In this document: positions 36,193-49,575 of the stretch, in pieces
How the letters are laid out: every line of letters begins with the position of its first letter
How positions within the stretch are numbered: position 1 is the first letter of the stretch
Assembly (NCBI GenBank): GCA_033002965.1
Contig: JAURVB010000798.1
Location: forward strand, 1 to 64,000
Length of the DNA stretch: 64,000 nucleotides
Origin: Piper betle
Taxonomy: Eukaryota > Streptophyta > Magnoliopsida > Piperales > Piperaceae
Direction of reading: 5' to 3'
Notes under the pieces: generated by a model
Seen by the model: only the letters and a program-made list of their open reading frames with translations
Told to the model about the DNA's origin: nothing
The model's database searches: none
Position numbers and translations under genes: made by a program

Positions 36193-38290
36193 TGTAGTAC
36201 CCCAATTTCGGTTCACCTAAGAATCGAGTCGAGTCATGTTTTAAAATTGTTGGTCGGTAAGACTCAATAGATAAAATATATCGAAACAACCCACTTGGTG
36301 TCATGAGAATGGAAGACATTGTTAAATACGCATCAAAACATATCAAATATAAGTAAAAGTAAGAAAAGAAATATATGCACTGAGCTCAAGTGTGTAGCAT
36401 TTATCTATCCTTCTACCAAAGTCAGGATTTACAAGACTTACATATATTATATTAAAAATATTAGTAATGAGTGTTACTGATCTGAAAATAACTAATACAA
36501 TTTGACAAATGAGTATTCCATTACCCATGAAAACTTATAAAATTTCAAGATTGCCTCACACTGAGCAGTAAGCAAACATACTTAAGTAAGTGCCTGCTAG
36601 CATGCACAACAAATGTTCATATTCATACAAACAATGCTTACGCCCTCACACCTTCCATATCACCCGCCACGATACTCGAGTGGCAAAGGAACAGTTAAGT
36701 TCGTGCCACAAATTCTGGAAATGTCTTGCATTACGCAATACCCTCATTCACCGCACTACCTCAGGATTTGAAGGACTACTAGTGTGGTCCATACATATAT
36801 CCGTACTGCCTCACTCTCTTATTCATAGAAATCCATAAAAATGCATGTACTTATATAATAGGTTTAGGAAAGAGGCTTATGTCATATATTTCTAGAGCTT
36901 AAGTTCGAAAACCAACAAGTAGTTTCATCCTTATAGTTTTATTAAACATGTGTAGAAAACATGGCTAAATAGCCCGACAATGGAGGGATCCGATAAAATG
37001 CCCCTAATGTCGTCTTACATCTAAAACATGGTCAAACTCAACACACAAGGAGTCAAACAAAGAGGGAGAGTCCTACTGACTTGTGGTCCAAGCTCAAAGT
37101 GTATCTGCACATCTACGGTGAGTTCGGACTCCGAAACCTTCATCGGAACCCATTACTAAATAAAATACTAACATCTCTATATAATGCATACTTGTGGTGT
37201 GTGGTCATATCATCAATACATCCTAATAAAGAAAACAATGCTAACAAACCTATAACTAAACATACATGAAAATCGATACATAATAATAATAAATAATAAA
37301 TAAACAAGAAAATACACTAATAGATAATTAGATAAATAATAAATGCATAAACATGAACAATACTCTAATCATAAAATAATAATATAATTATACTATATAA
37401 ATATACCGGTAAACACGTGTAAATATCAACATATACTCGTGTTAGTAATCATATAAATTAATATATAATAATTTATTAAATAAATAAACAAACAATTAAT
37501 ACTCATTAATCATGAAAATTAATAATATCATAATCATACAATACAAGAATACATAATTAAATACAAATAAATAATAACATACACATAATGAACAAATACA
37601 CACACACACACACAATTTAGTAAACATAATAAGACTAATATTCATAAGTAAATATAATATTAATAATATCAAATAATCATGTAAGCATTCATCATATGTG
37701 ATACACATATAAATAAAAATAAATAAATAATAATGAATAAATAAATAAATAAAATAATAAATAAAGAAAAATAATCATAACATCCAATCATGTTAAATCA
37801 TATGAATATGACACCTAAACTAATATAGGTGTCCTTGAATTACCAAAATGGTCGAGAAACAGTTGAAAACGGACTGAAACTGAGTTAAACCGAATCGAAC
37901 CTAGCTAAACCAACCGAATCAAACGGGCTGAACCAACTCGATTTGGGTTAACTAGAAAATGAGTTGGGTTGACTAGGCAGACATGAACTGGCCTGATGGA
38001 CGAGGACTCGGGCACGGCGAGGTGGATGTGAACGCGGGCAGTGAATGCGATCACGGGCAAACAAGTAAATTGGTGGAGGTAGTGGCGCCCGTTTTAAGAA
38101 CGCCGACGGCAGCGCAGCTAGGGTACTCTGCCAGTCGGGATCGACAAAGGGCATCACAGTGGAGGTGTTGGTGGTGTTGATCGATGGAGTCTCAGCCACC
38201 GGCTGGCCGGGAAGAAGGCGGTATCGCCGCCAGGTGTAGTGATGTCGTTGGCAGCAATCATGGCCATGGCGGTGGTCATGGGCTATTTTA
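36193..38290 (+). mobile_element. Family-1 LTR, 3' truncated
   Basis: Starts TGTAGTACCCC, then 'caatttcggttcacctaagaa', and parallels the solo LTR at 39132 over most of its length, including the AT-rich middle and the GC-rich island (37980-38280). It breaks off at about 38290, where an inverted copy begins. An (AC)n tract lies at 37598-37612. Confidence 0.7.
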
Positions 38291-38960
38291 CTAATTTCAC
38301 CAATAAGAGAGTGAGTAGTCCAGAGATATATATAGACCGCACTAGTACTCCTTCAAACCCTAAGGTAGTGTGGTGTATGAGGGTACTGTGTAATGCAACA
38401 CATTTCTATAATTTGTGGCACTAACTTAACTGTTCTTTTTGCCACTCAAGTACCGTGGTAGGTGAAATATGGAAGATGTGAGGGAGTAAACATTGTATGT
38501 ATGAATATGAACATTTGCTATGCATGCGAGCTGGCACTTGTTTAAGTATGCTTGCTTACCGCCTAGTGTGAGGTAATCTTGAAGTTTCATAAGTTTTTGT
38601 GGGTAATGGAATACCCATTTGCCAGATTGAATTTGCTATTTTTCAGACCAGTAAGACTCGTTATTGACATTTTTGATATAATATATGTAGGTCTTGCAAA
38701 TCTTGAGTCGACTTTGGTATAAGGACAGATAAATGCTGCACACACTTGAGCTCAACGCATTTATTTCTTTTCTGACTTTTACTTATATTTGATGTGTTTT
38801 GACGTGTATTTAACAATGTCTTCCATTCTCATGACACCAAGAAGGTTGTTTCTATCTATTGTATTGATCGAGTCTTACCAACCAATAACTTAAACATGAC
38901 TCAACTCGATCATAACATTTCTGATTAGGTTCTTAGGTGAATTGAAATCGGGGTGTTACA
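38291..38960 (-). mobile_element. Inverted 5' part of family-1 LTR
   Basis: On the minus strand it starts TGTAACACCCC at 38960 and reads back through the same words as 36193 and 39132 ('gttcacctaagaac', 'gtaagactcg', 'catgagaatggaagacattg', 'ttgagctcaag'). It forms a tail-to-tail junction with the truncated forward copy before it. Confidence 0.7.
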
Positions 38961-39131
38961 AGTGCACTTTCTTTGATACATAGAAAAATTATTATTAGCA
39001 ACAAGTAATATTTTTGTATCAGCTACATTTAATGTGAGCCCTTAGATGAAAAGGATGGTTGGATGATAAAATCAATTTTGTCCAAGTCACAAAAAATATA
39101 GCCATGTGATCTAGATGGCTGGCTATATTTA

Positions 39132-42100
39132 TGTAACACCCCAATTACGGTTCACCTATGAACTTGATTAGAAATGTTACACTCGAGTCGAGTCTTGTTT
39201 AATATTGTTGGTCAGTAAGACTCGATAGATAAAATAGATCAAAATAACCTTCTTGGTGTCATGAGAATGGAAGAGATTGTCAAATAAGCATCAAAACACA
39301 TCAAATATAAATAAATGCAAGAAAGTAAATACTGTGTTGAGCTCAAGTGTGTGTAGCGTTTATCTGTCCTCCCACCAAAGTCCGACTCAGGATTTGCATG
39401 ACCTACATATATTATATGAAAACCATCAATAACAAATGTTACTAGTCCGAAAAATAACTAATACAATCTGACAAATAGGTATTCCATTACCTACGAAAAC
39501 TAATGAAACTTCAAGATAGCCTCACACTAGGTGGTAAGCAAATATACTTAAGTAATTGCCGGTTCACATGCACGGCTTATAATCATATTCATACATACAT
39601 ACAACGCTTACGCCCTCACACCTTCCATATCACCTACCACGGTACTCGAGTGGCAAAATGAACAGTTAGTGCCACATATACTAGAAATGCGTTGCATTAT
39701 ACAGTACCATCATACATCGCACTACCTCATGGTTTGAAGGAGTACTAGTGTGATTCATACATATCTCCATACCGCTCACTCTTTTATTTGTGAAATATGT
39801 AAAAATGTGCGTACTTATATAATAGGCATAGGAAAGAGGCTTATATCATAAATGTCTAGAGCTTAAGTTTGAAAACCAACAAGGGATCTCATCCTTGTAA
39901 TTTTATTAAACATGCGTATAAAACACGCTTAAACTCGACACTCTAGGAGTAAGCAGAGAGGGAGAGTCCTACGGACCTGTGGTCCAAACTCGAAGTATAT
40001 CAGCACTTCTAAGGCGAGCTCAGACTCCGAAACCCACATCGGAGCCCACTACTAAGTAAAATACTAACATCTCTATATGATGCATACTTATAGTGTATGC
40101 TCATATCATCAATACATTTTAATAAAGAAAATAATGTTAACAAACCTACAACTAAATACTTGGCACGCAAATCAAGGCATAATAATAATGAATAAACAAA
40201 TAAATATGCACATAGATAATTAGGTAAATAATAAATACATAAACATAAATAATACCATAATCATAAAATAATAATATAATTACACCATATAAATATACAC
40301 GCAAACACTAGTAAATATCATATATACTCGTGTTAGTAAACACATAAATAATTAAATAATTAAATAATAATCCCATAAATAATAAATAAATAGTTAATAT
40401 TCATTAACATGAAAAATAATAATACCATAGTTATACACTATAAGAATGCATAATTAAATACAAATAAATAGTAACATACACGCAAACATACAAATAAATT
40501 TACAATTTAATAAATATAATAAGGCTAATATTAATAGGTAAATATAATATTAATAATAACAAATCAGCATCTAAACATTTGTCATATATGATAACCATAT
40601 ATATACAAATAAATAAATAACAATGAATAATTAAATAATTAAATAAAACAATAAATAAAGAAAATCATCATAACATCCAATCATGCTAAACAATGTGATT
40701 ATGCATCTAAACTAATACATAGAAGTTCTCGAATTACTGAAAATAGTGCAAGAACAGATGAAAACAAGCTCAACCGGCACGAACCAAGCTGAACCAGACC
40801 AAATCGAAAGTGCTGACCAACCTGGGCTAGAAATGGGCTGCGTTGGCTGAGTAGACATGAACAGGATGGGTGGACTCGGAGTAGCAAACTTGAGCACGAT
40901 CACATGGACACAAAAATGGGTAGGCAAATGAGGTCTTGGGTAGGTGGACCACGAACGGGCAAACGGACAAACAGGCAAGACAGAGGGCAACAATGCCTGT
41001 CGCTAGAGAACGCTGACGGCAACGCAGCTAGTATCGCCGCCGATTGGGATCAATAGGGGGATGATGAGGAACGTGATGGCGGTGATGACCGGTGGAGTCC
41101 AACCACTGGTCGGTCAGAAAATGGCCGAAAAGGGGAGGCCTCGCCGCCGTGTGTAGCAACGTCACCAGCGGCGATCGCGGCCTCGACGGTGGATGATGTT
41201 GGTCCCAAGTTGTAGATCTCAACGAGGGAAAGCCATCGGGGTGGTCGGATTGGCTAGTGGTGGATCACTGGAGTGAAAAATGGTCCAAACAGTGGCAGCG
41301 GCAGTGATGAACAGTGATAGAAAACTCAGTCACTGATGGCGATTGCGGCGGCACCGGAGGTTGTGAGTGGTACGAATGGAAAGCCAGCCATGAGATAGTC
41401 ACTGTTGTACTGAATGGGTGGTTGAAGGAGGGTTGGGATCTCATCGGTGGCGAGCCTAAGTGGCGGCAGCGGTAAAGGTGGAAAACACTAAAAACGGGAA
41501 AAAACCTCAAAATCTATATGGGAAGCTAGGGTTGAGTGAATGGCTCAAATTTGGTCACATGGCACAATCTGAACGTCTGACAATTCAGTAGCCTAGTGGG
41601 GTCCACCTATGGGTATATGCAATATATTTATGGACGGAATGCTCGGATCAAGACCATCCAAAGTCGAAACTGACTCGATTCTTAAAAATGACTCTATAGG
41701 AGGGAATCGAGGCAGGAAGGGTAAATGGGCATCGAAACCCTAAACGTACTAGTTGGGTCCAAGGGGTACAATCCGATAGTCTAAAATCCCTGTGATGCAT
41801 GCAATGAGATACCCAAAAAATCTTAAATGGATACTAAATGCTGTAACAACCTAGATCTAGGCCTAAAATCTTGATTAACTCATAAAAATCATATGTATAC
41901 CTCGCCTATACACTGATAACTCATGCTCTACAGTATCATAACTGAAACTATCATATGTGTGTCGGGTATAATCAATCTCAACAACATGCTCATATGGCCA
42001 TCTGGGCCTCATACTCATATTCATAAATTGTTTTGCCTTGAGCTCGTTCGAATAGATTCGAAACTCCCTGCGCTGGACAAAACTAAAATCGGGTAAAACC

Positions 42101-42181
42101 TTTACCCAAAGAATAGGATTGCCTCGAACTGGACAAAACTAAAATCAAGTAAAACCCTAACCCAAAGAATGGGGTTTTACA
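39132..42181 (+). mobile_element. Complete solo LTR (3050 bp), TSD ATTTA
   Basis: Begins TGTAACACCCC and ends GGGGTTTTACA, with identical five-base flanks ATTTA at 39127-39131 and 42182-42186. There is no internal region, so it is a solo LTR left by recombination between two LTRs. It contains an AT-rich middle and a GC-rich island at 40860-41510. No open frame within it matches a family. Confidence 0.9.
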
Positions 42182-44894
42182 ATTTATATGTTGCTGATAT
42201 CTCTATATCATCTGTCGGTAATACTAAGCATTCTCTTTGATATATAGATAAATATTTTGTTTCATATAAATAGCAATCATTGTGTAAAACTTGGGTTTTG
42301 GCCTGACGGTTTTAATTTTGGTCCGGTTGCGACCCAAATTGAGTTGCATGCGCTACCCTTTTTTCGTGTGCCTTTATAAGATATGTGTGTGCAAGCCATA
42401 GCCCTAGTCTCCCTAGTGCTTGGTGCCGCCTGGCTGAAAACTACGCTATATCAGCTCTTACTTTCAATTTTTATTGGAATTGAGTCTAGTTAGGTTTAGG
42501 ATCAAGTCCATCATGTGTTCTAGTGTATTTGTCATGTTTTTGAACCCTATTTGGATAATCATGTCCCCTGTGGGACTCATGGCACGATTCTCAAGGTCCT
42601 CGAGCCCCTTGGGGTGAAAACTCTAAGTGTGCAAAACATGTGTTGAGCGCAATGGCGCCCTACAGTGCCCTTGCACCAGCCATATTAGGGTTAGGGTTTT
42701 GGGTAAGGGCCCAAAGGTGCTAGTACAGTGTCCTTGCAGCAGGTAGCCAATGGAAGTTAAAAAGAAAAGCAGCAGGTTGCCAATGGAAAATCAACGTAAA
42801 GTTAGTTCTTATATTGGGTCAACTCACTACTACATTTAAGGAAGCTTTTGTCATATTGTTACCGTGTTTGGGGATTTTTTGTACATGTATGTCAGGATTT
42901 AAAAAGGATTTTTAATGTTAGGATGCATATTAGCCTTTGTTTTTTATCTTGTTGATCCTATTTTTGGTCCGTAGCCCCTGGCCCCGTTATAACCCATAAA
43001 GACCCATTAATTCCATTGAATTAGCATTGCCTACATTAGTGGAGATGGGAGCAAAAGTAAAACATATTTAAACATGTGCTTGATTGTATCATCTTGGTTG
43101 CATATGAGAATGATAAGCCAATGGATTGTCTTACATACACACACACACACACACAAAGAGCCTTCTTTTGGGTGTGATTGATGAATGGGAATTTCTAATT
43201 TGATTGACATCTTGTTGCCTATAGATAGTTTGATTAAGAATCATATGAGAACATAATGGGACTAAGTATTTTTGTGTAGTAAAATTTCTTGGTTTTGATA
43301 TTTTCTCAGGATGCGTAAAAGTTTAAGTTTGAAAGTGTGTTAAGTGTTTAAAGTATACAATATTTACCCATGTTTTTAATATGATTTTGTACTTCCCAGG
43401 TATAAACATTATTAATTAGGTGATATTTCTCGTTAAATTCTAGTTAATTAATATTTTATGAGATATGCTTAATTTTAGAGTTTTAATACAGAAAAAGATG
43501 AAACAAATTAAGCTTTGGAATTGAAAGGTCAGGGCTACCCAATGGCTACAATTTATGGTGTTGACAAAGTTTGATGAAGATAGACGTACATTGTTTTGGC
43601 TGCATTTGCGTATGTTGAGGAGTTGGAAATTGAATGGACTTCATAATTAATTAGACTAGGTCGATTTGTGAACTCCTTCTTTAAATTCATATATCTAATG
43701 ACCATCTCTTCTTCTATATAAAAGGGTGGTCATTTGTTGTTTAAAATATCTCAACTTTTGGCTTAGAAGTAGTTTTAGTTTTTATAACTCTTTTCTTTTC
43801 ATAATGAGAAGTAATTTCTTTTTATAATGTTTTCTATTTTTATTATTGAGTAATTGTGTATTTTGTTCTAGAGAAGAATGAAACTAGATATGATTTAATT
43901 GAAGTCATTTCAACCTCTTACTCTTTTATTCAATCGGATTGTTTGAATTATTATGTTCTTAATACTAACAATAGATTGATCATCTATTTTTTAGATTATG
44001 AGGTTAAATTAAATTTTGGGAGAAATTAACTAGATTAGTCATTGATAATTCATCACATGACGAGTCTTTTGACTTGTTTGTCGTTGTGGTCAGGAGATAC
44101 ACAACACCATATGCAATTGTAAGGCAAATCTTAATGCAATATTTTGTTGATTAATCAATTATCACCGGGAGGTAGAAATTGACGCAAAATAATAGAAGCA
44201 TGAACGAGCTAGAGCCACCATGTTATATAATTATCCTAGATCGACAATCCGAGGGAATAAGGGATAAGAGTAAGATTTGATGAAGATTAAATTCATGTTA
44301 AGGGAAATTCAACTCTAGAATGAGTTTTATCATTTCAACTTCTCCTTTTATTTAAAGTTATGATTTAGATTTAGTTAAGTCAATTATTTTTGTTTTGCTC
44401 TAAATTTTATTTTCTTTAATTAATTTAAGGATATTCATCTTTCTGTGGGAACAATACTCGAATTTATCATTATATTACTTGTTTCAACCGTGTATACTTG
44501 CATGTCATTAAAATTATTCGAACAGTTCATAAGAATGTTCTTCTCCACCTCTGATTGGCTCCATGTGTGGGGTTTTAATCACGTTTTAAACGTAGGATGG
44601 CGTTAGTGTAACACCTCAATTCCGGTCCACACTCGTGAACCGAACCGGCATGTTACAGGCCTTGGTTAGGTCTGCTAACCCTAATCCAACTCGTGCGGAT
44701 CTAATCTCGGCATCTTAAGATGAAAATACGACTCGTCATGCATGAATAAATGCACAGAATCCTAACATGATACTACATGGATGACATGCAAAGTAATTCA
44801 TACAACAATACGATTACGATCAAAATCAATAAAAATTCTAAAATAAAACAGACAGATTCTCCTCTAAAAGTGTAATTAGGGGCCACCCTGTTAA

Positions 44895-44897
<3 letters not shown>

Positions 44898-44940
<43 letters not shown>
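44898..44940. repeat. (AT)n microsatellite
   Basis: An uninterrupted AT dinucleotide run of about 43 bases inside a solo LTR; likely polymorphic. Confidence 0.95.
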
Positions 44941-44943
<3 letters not shown>

Positions 44944-45824
44944 TGTATCAACAATTTCATTTACACACAATCTAATATGCTGTAAACTCACTTTGAAGCT
45001 TGGGTCTCAACCCACAACGCTTCCACTTACGCAATCTATTCACATTTCCATTTCCTGTCATCATGTCTTAGTATTTCATCTCATCATGTCCTCATATTTT
45101 AGCATTTAATCACATCACATCAATATAATAACATCATAACAAAATATAACCACTCAATCGACTAACATGTGTGCAAGTGACAACAGTGTTGCTCCGTCCA
45201 AACTGGCTCCTCCAACTCGTGATTATTATCTACATATAGTATAAAAACACGTCAGTAACAAGTGTTACTGGTCCGGAAAATAAAATAACTATAACAAGCT
45301 GGCTATGAGAGCAAACTCTCATATGAAAGAAAACATCATATACTCCTCGTGAACACTCTGAAGGGCACCTACTGAGGAGCCAATGGGCTGCAGACCCGGT
45401 AGCATCCCGAACTGACTGATCTGTTGCTGCTGATGCCTCTCTCGGCATTTTCTTACTTCATTTTCTGGTCTCAAATCCTAAGCCCTCTCCTTACCTCCAT
45501 ATTTCTCCTGGCCTTGAGCACAAAGGCCGAGTACTCTCAGGCAGTCGCCTTTAGTACCCTTTAAACCACAAGTCCGGACATACGTTGAACTAAACAGTAC
45601 CCGTAAACCTCCACACTCTCCGGGTGTGAGGAACTCAAACGCGGAGTTGTCAGGATCCCTCGGGAATGGAACAGTCCGCTGCACTAATCCAGAGCCCACT
45701 TTGACTGTCACGACATCCGCTCATGGTACGTGCAGTCAGTTTCTCCATCTCTCGTCTCACTAAAAACTTGATAAATATTATATATATAGGCCTGGGAAGG
45801 GATTTATATAATAGGCCCGAATAG

Positions 45825-47790
45825 GGGTGGGCATCGGTCGGACGGACATTGGATGAATTATTGTCCATGTCCGTCCAAAATTTCGTCGGACAAAATTTGT
45901 CTGACCAACATTCAGACATCAAATTGTCCGTCGGGCCCAAGCAATGTTCGCGGACAGTCCAAAATTACAGTATTCTCTTATGCACCGTCACTGCCTCCAC
46001 CGTCGCCTGCCCTCTACTGCCACACTCTGCACTGCCAGCGAACCTCCGCTGGAACCGTTGGAATTGGCTCGGCGAGCCTGACGCATCTACGACGTCGACG
46101 TACTTGGCGGTGGTGGTGGCTCACCTGAAAATGGCTACACAGAGGTGGTCGGTGATGGGTGACTAGATCCGGTCGGCGTAGGCAGCGATGGGCTCCGCTC
46201 TTGCATGGGAAGGCCATGGGAGGGTCGGCAATGTCAAAGCGGTGACTGGATGGCCGCGGCAACGGTCGCCAGCGGTGGAGTCGATGATGCGAGCACATCG
46301 CTAGGCTCAACAATTCCGGCATCGTGGAGGCTGGGAGACGGCAGATGCGCTCGGGGCGTCACAGCAATGCCACGGTAGGGCCTAGCGGTGAAGATCGGCG
46401 GCAGGCAACATCAGTGGCAGAGACCATGACAAGCAAAGGGGGCGGCATGGCAGGGGTTTGGACGGGGAAGAGAAAATGGGTCTGGGGTTTGATTGATGGC
46501 AATATCGTAAATAAGACTTGACTCGCCCATGTCTCGTGTCAATAATAATAACTAACTCAGAATAAATCCTAAAAAATTCATAAAATCAGAAAAAATCCCA
46601 TAAAATAAAATAAACACTACAACATCATAATGACATTCTATTACTAACAACCCACCCAAATTCCCCGTAACGCGTCCTAACGCGGTAAGCGGCCTAAAAC
46701 TAATTCCACGATCAACTATATATAAAATAAAAAAATAATTGGCATACTCTATATATTCTGATAACTCATTTTTTTCTGTTCTGTTCATGATGTTATCATC
46801 ATATACTTGGGTATGCATGACCCTCATGGCTCATACACCCGACCAGCGTCGACTCAATACACATATTCTAAAACATACTCGACTCGAACGACGATTGAAC
46901 CGATCGGTTCATAAGCATAAAACCCTGACTCAGATCGCGGGTTTTACATTATGTTTATAATGTGATATATTTTTTCAAAGATGGATCATGCAAGTTCATT
47001 ATTAAATGTCACTGAACAAAGTAGAGGTGAAATGATAGCAAAAATTCAGATTGCTAAAGAAAGAGAATATATGAACAGTACATTATCAAAAAGAGAAAAA
47101 TAACATCTGGTGTATGCGCCTATTTTGATAGAAAATATTAGAAGAATGGATCATCTCCTATTTGTCATTATTGTGAAAAGAAGTTTGAGAGAACTGAAAT
47201 TTATGAAACTACTCATTTATAGAGGCATATTGAAGGGAAATATCTTAATTTCAAAATAAAGAGGATATAAAACATGACTAATTAACTTTTTTGTATTTTT
47301 TCATGTAGGTGAGCTAGATGAAGAATCAATTATTACAATATTTTATCTTTGAAGTATATGTAATATTGGACTATATTTTGATGTCAATGATTATTTTAAA
47401 GTTTCTATACATTGATTATCTTTTGTTTGACTTTAAAAATTTAGAGCATGTTAACTAAATTGTAAGTGGTTTGATATGATTATTAATGTGAATGTATAGT
47501 TCTAAATTCCTAAATATAAGAGTGACTTTTATCCTTTTTATATGTATGTCATTTTTGGATATTTAAGATATTAAATATCAATTTTATGTATAAACTTAAT
47601 TAATTTTACTGTATATTTATATTTTAAAATTTTCATAAACTATAATATTAGTCTTACAAATATTGAAGACATTATATTATTGATATAAAATATCAGACAC
47701 TCGGTCGATCGTTCGGTCGGACAAAAAAATGTCCATGTTTGGTTTGTTTTAATTCGAGTCGAATTTGGTCGGTCAAATTCGGTCGGAAGG
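45825..47790 (+). mobile_element. hAT-like relic nested in the solo LTR, itself holding an LTR tail
   Basis: Its left end, TAGGGGTGGGCATCGGTCGG, is hAT-like. 'ggtcgga' words recur at the right end, but the matching inverted terminus is lost. Inside lies a truncated family-1 LTR tail (about 46000-46948, ending GGGTTTTACA) and then the start of a transposase. Layering is inferred from comparison with the uninterrupted LTR; exact ends are uncertain. Confidence 0.6.
46981..47275 (+). pseudogene. hAT transposase N-terminal fragment with BED zinc finger
   Basis: A frame starting MDHASSLLNVTEQ runs to an in-frame stop (about 47101). A shifted frame then gives SPICHYCEKKFERTEI and TTHL, a stop, RHIEGKY. 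The CxxC..H-x3-H spacing and TTHL.RHI signature are those of a BED-type zinc finger at the N-terminus of plant hAT transposases. Several stops and a frameshift make it inactive. Confidence 0.72.
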
Positions 47791-49575
47791 CAACTTGTGG
47801 TAGATCTTATTTTCAAAATCATCCTCAAGGGATCTCATCCTCGAGGGGTTATTAATCCAGAAAACTGTTTGGTTAAATGGCCCGAGTTAAGTGGGATCCA
47901 ATAAAACGCCACTTAACCCATCCTGCAAATAATAAAATAAACATACAATAGAAGAGAACGTAAAACAGAGACGAGTCCTAAACGGACCTGGTAGAAGCTC
48001 CAAGCGTGTCATCGCGGCCTAAGCGGCGAGCTCCTACTCCGTACCTACACATCAAAACTAAATACTAACTGCCCGCTAACTAAATGATGCATCAAACTCA
48101 ACACAATCAAACAACAAAATCATCAATCGTCAAATAATCATAAATATGAAAATAATTCTAACTCATCCTATTCATACCAATTTTATTGTATTTTTCCTAA
48201 GTTACATCATACGTGATTAACATGCTCAAATTTATTTTACATCATCAGATCACTTAACATTCATTCTCAATTAATTGCATCATGCAATCATCACTTCATT
48301 CATACTCATGCATTTATCATGACAATTGATCAGTCCTAGCATATTGTGCTAACATTCATCAATTTTAAATGATCAATTTGGAGGTAATTATACCTCATGT
48401 CTGAAGTTGATCAGGTTCGACTGGATGAACTCAGTGGAAGATCAGCTAAATTCCAGCGAATCCAATTTTCTGGCAAGTTCCGGCGGCGGTGTCTATTGGC
48501 TGAATAGCAAGGGTATTGGGTACCATTGGAGCCAGCTCGGCAGAGCCCGACTCATCTACGGCATCAACATGGTCGGCGGAGGCGACGGCTTGCTAGAAAA
48601 TGGTAAAAAGAGGCGGCGGCAATGGGTGACTAGATCCGACTGGCCTGGGTGGCGATGGCCTTCGCTCTGGTCGGGAAAGGTCGCTAGGTGGTCGAGGGTG
48701 CCAAGGCTACCACTCTATCATGGCAGCGACGGAAGTGCAACGTGGGTGCGGCTCTAGTCACGATGGTCCAGCATTGTGGAGGCCGGATGGTGGCCGGGCC
48801 TGATCGGGTCAGCACTGTGGACGCCATGGTGAGGCCTAGCGGCGACAATCGGTGGCAAGGCGACGTCGGCCACGGTGGCGGCAACCCGCATGGGGGCGGC
48901 GTCAGGGCAAGGGTTTGGACGGGAAGGAAGAAGAAAGTGTCGGGGGAGGGAGAAAATAACTAGGTGACAAACTTGTAAATGAGACTTGACTCGACTCCGT
49001 CTTGAGTCAAGAATAATAACTGACTCGAAATAAATCCTAAAAAATCCATAAAATTGGAAAAATCCCATAAAATCAAGCAACACCAAAACATCATAATGAT
49101 ATGCTCTAGAACTATCAACCCACCCAAACTGCCCGTAACACGTCCTAACGTGGTAAACGACCTAAAACTAATTCTACAATCCACTATATATAAAAATAAT
49201 AAAAATAAATAACTGGCATACTCTCATATACATATTCTGATAACCCATTCTATTCTGCTATGTTCATGACGTTATCATCATATACTTGGGTATGCATGAC
49301 CAATTGGTCGTCGGCTCAGTACACGTGTTCTGAAACTAACTTGATTCAAAAATAATAGTCAAACTGACCAGTTCTGAATATAAAACACTGACTCGAATCG
49401 TGGGTCTTACAGTTAGAGGGCATTTTATCGAATCATTTTGAGGCTGATTTGTTTAGCCAAGTTTTCCAGAAATGTACTATATAAGCCCCTCCCTAAGCTT
49501 GTTATGTAATTACATGCAATTTTACGTAAATTTTATGATTAAGTGAGTGGAGTGGAGATATACAGATTACACTAA

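Larger units (their letters stand above)
44607..49411 (+). mobile_element. Solo LTR with perfect TSD GTTAG, interrupted by a nested hAT relic
   Basis: Starts TGTAACACCTC, ends GTCTTACA, and is flanked by identical GTTAG at 44602-44606 and 49412-49416. The LTR reads through at 45825 and resumes at about 47790, shown by comparison with the uninterrupted copy near 28690-28750. Removing that insertion leaves about 2.84 kb. An (AT)n microsatellite of about 20 units lies at 44898-44940. Confidence 0.88.
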
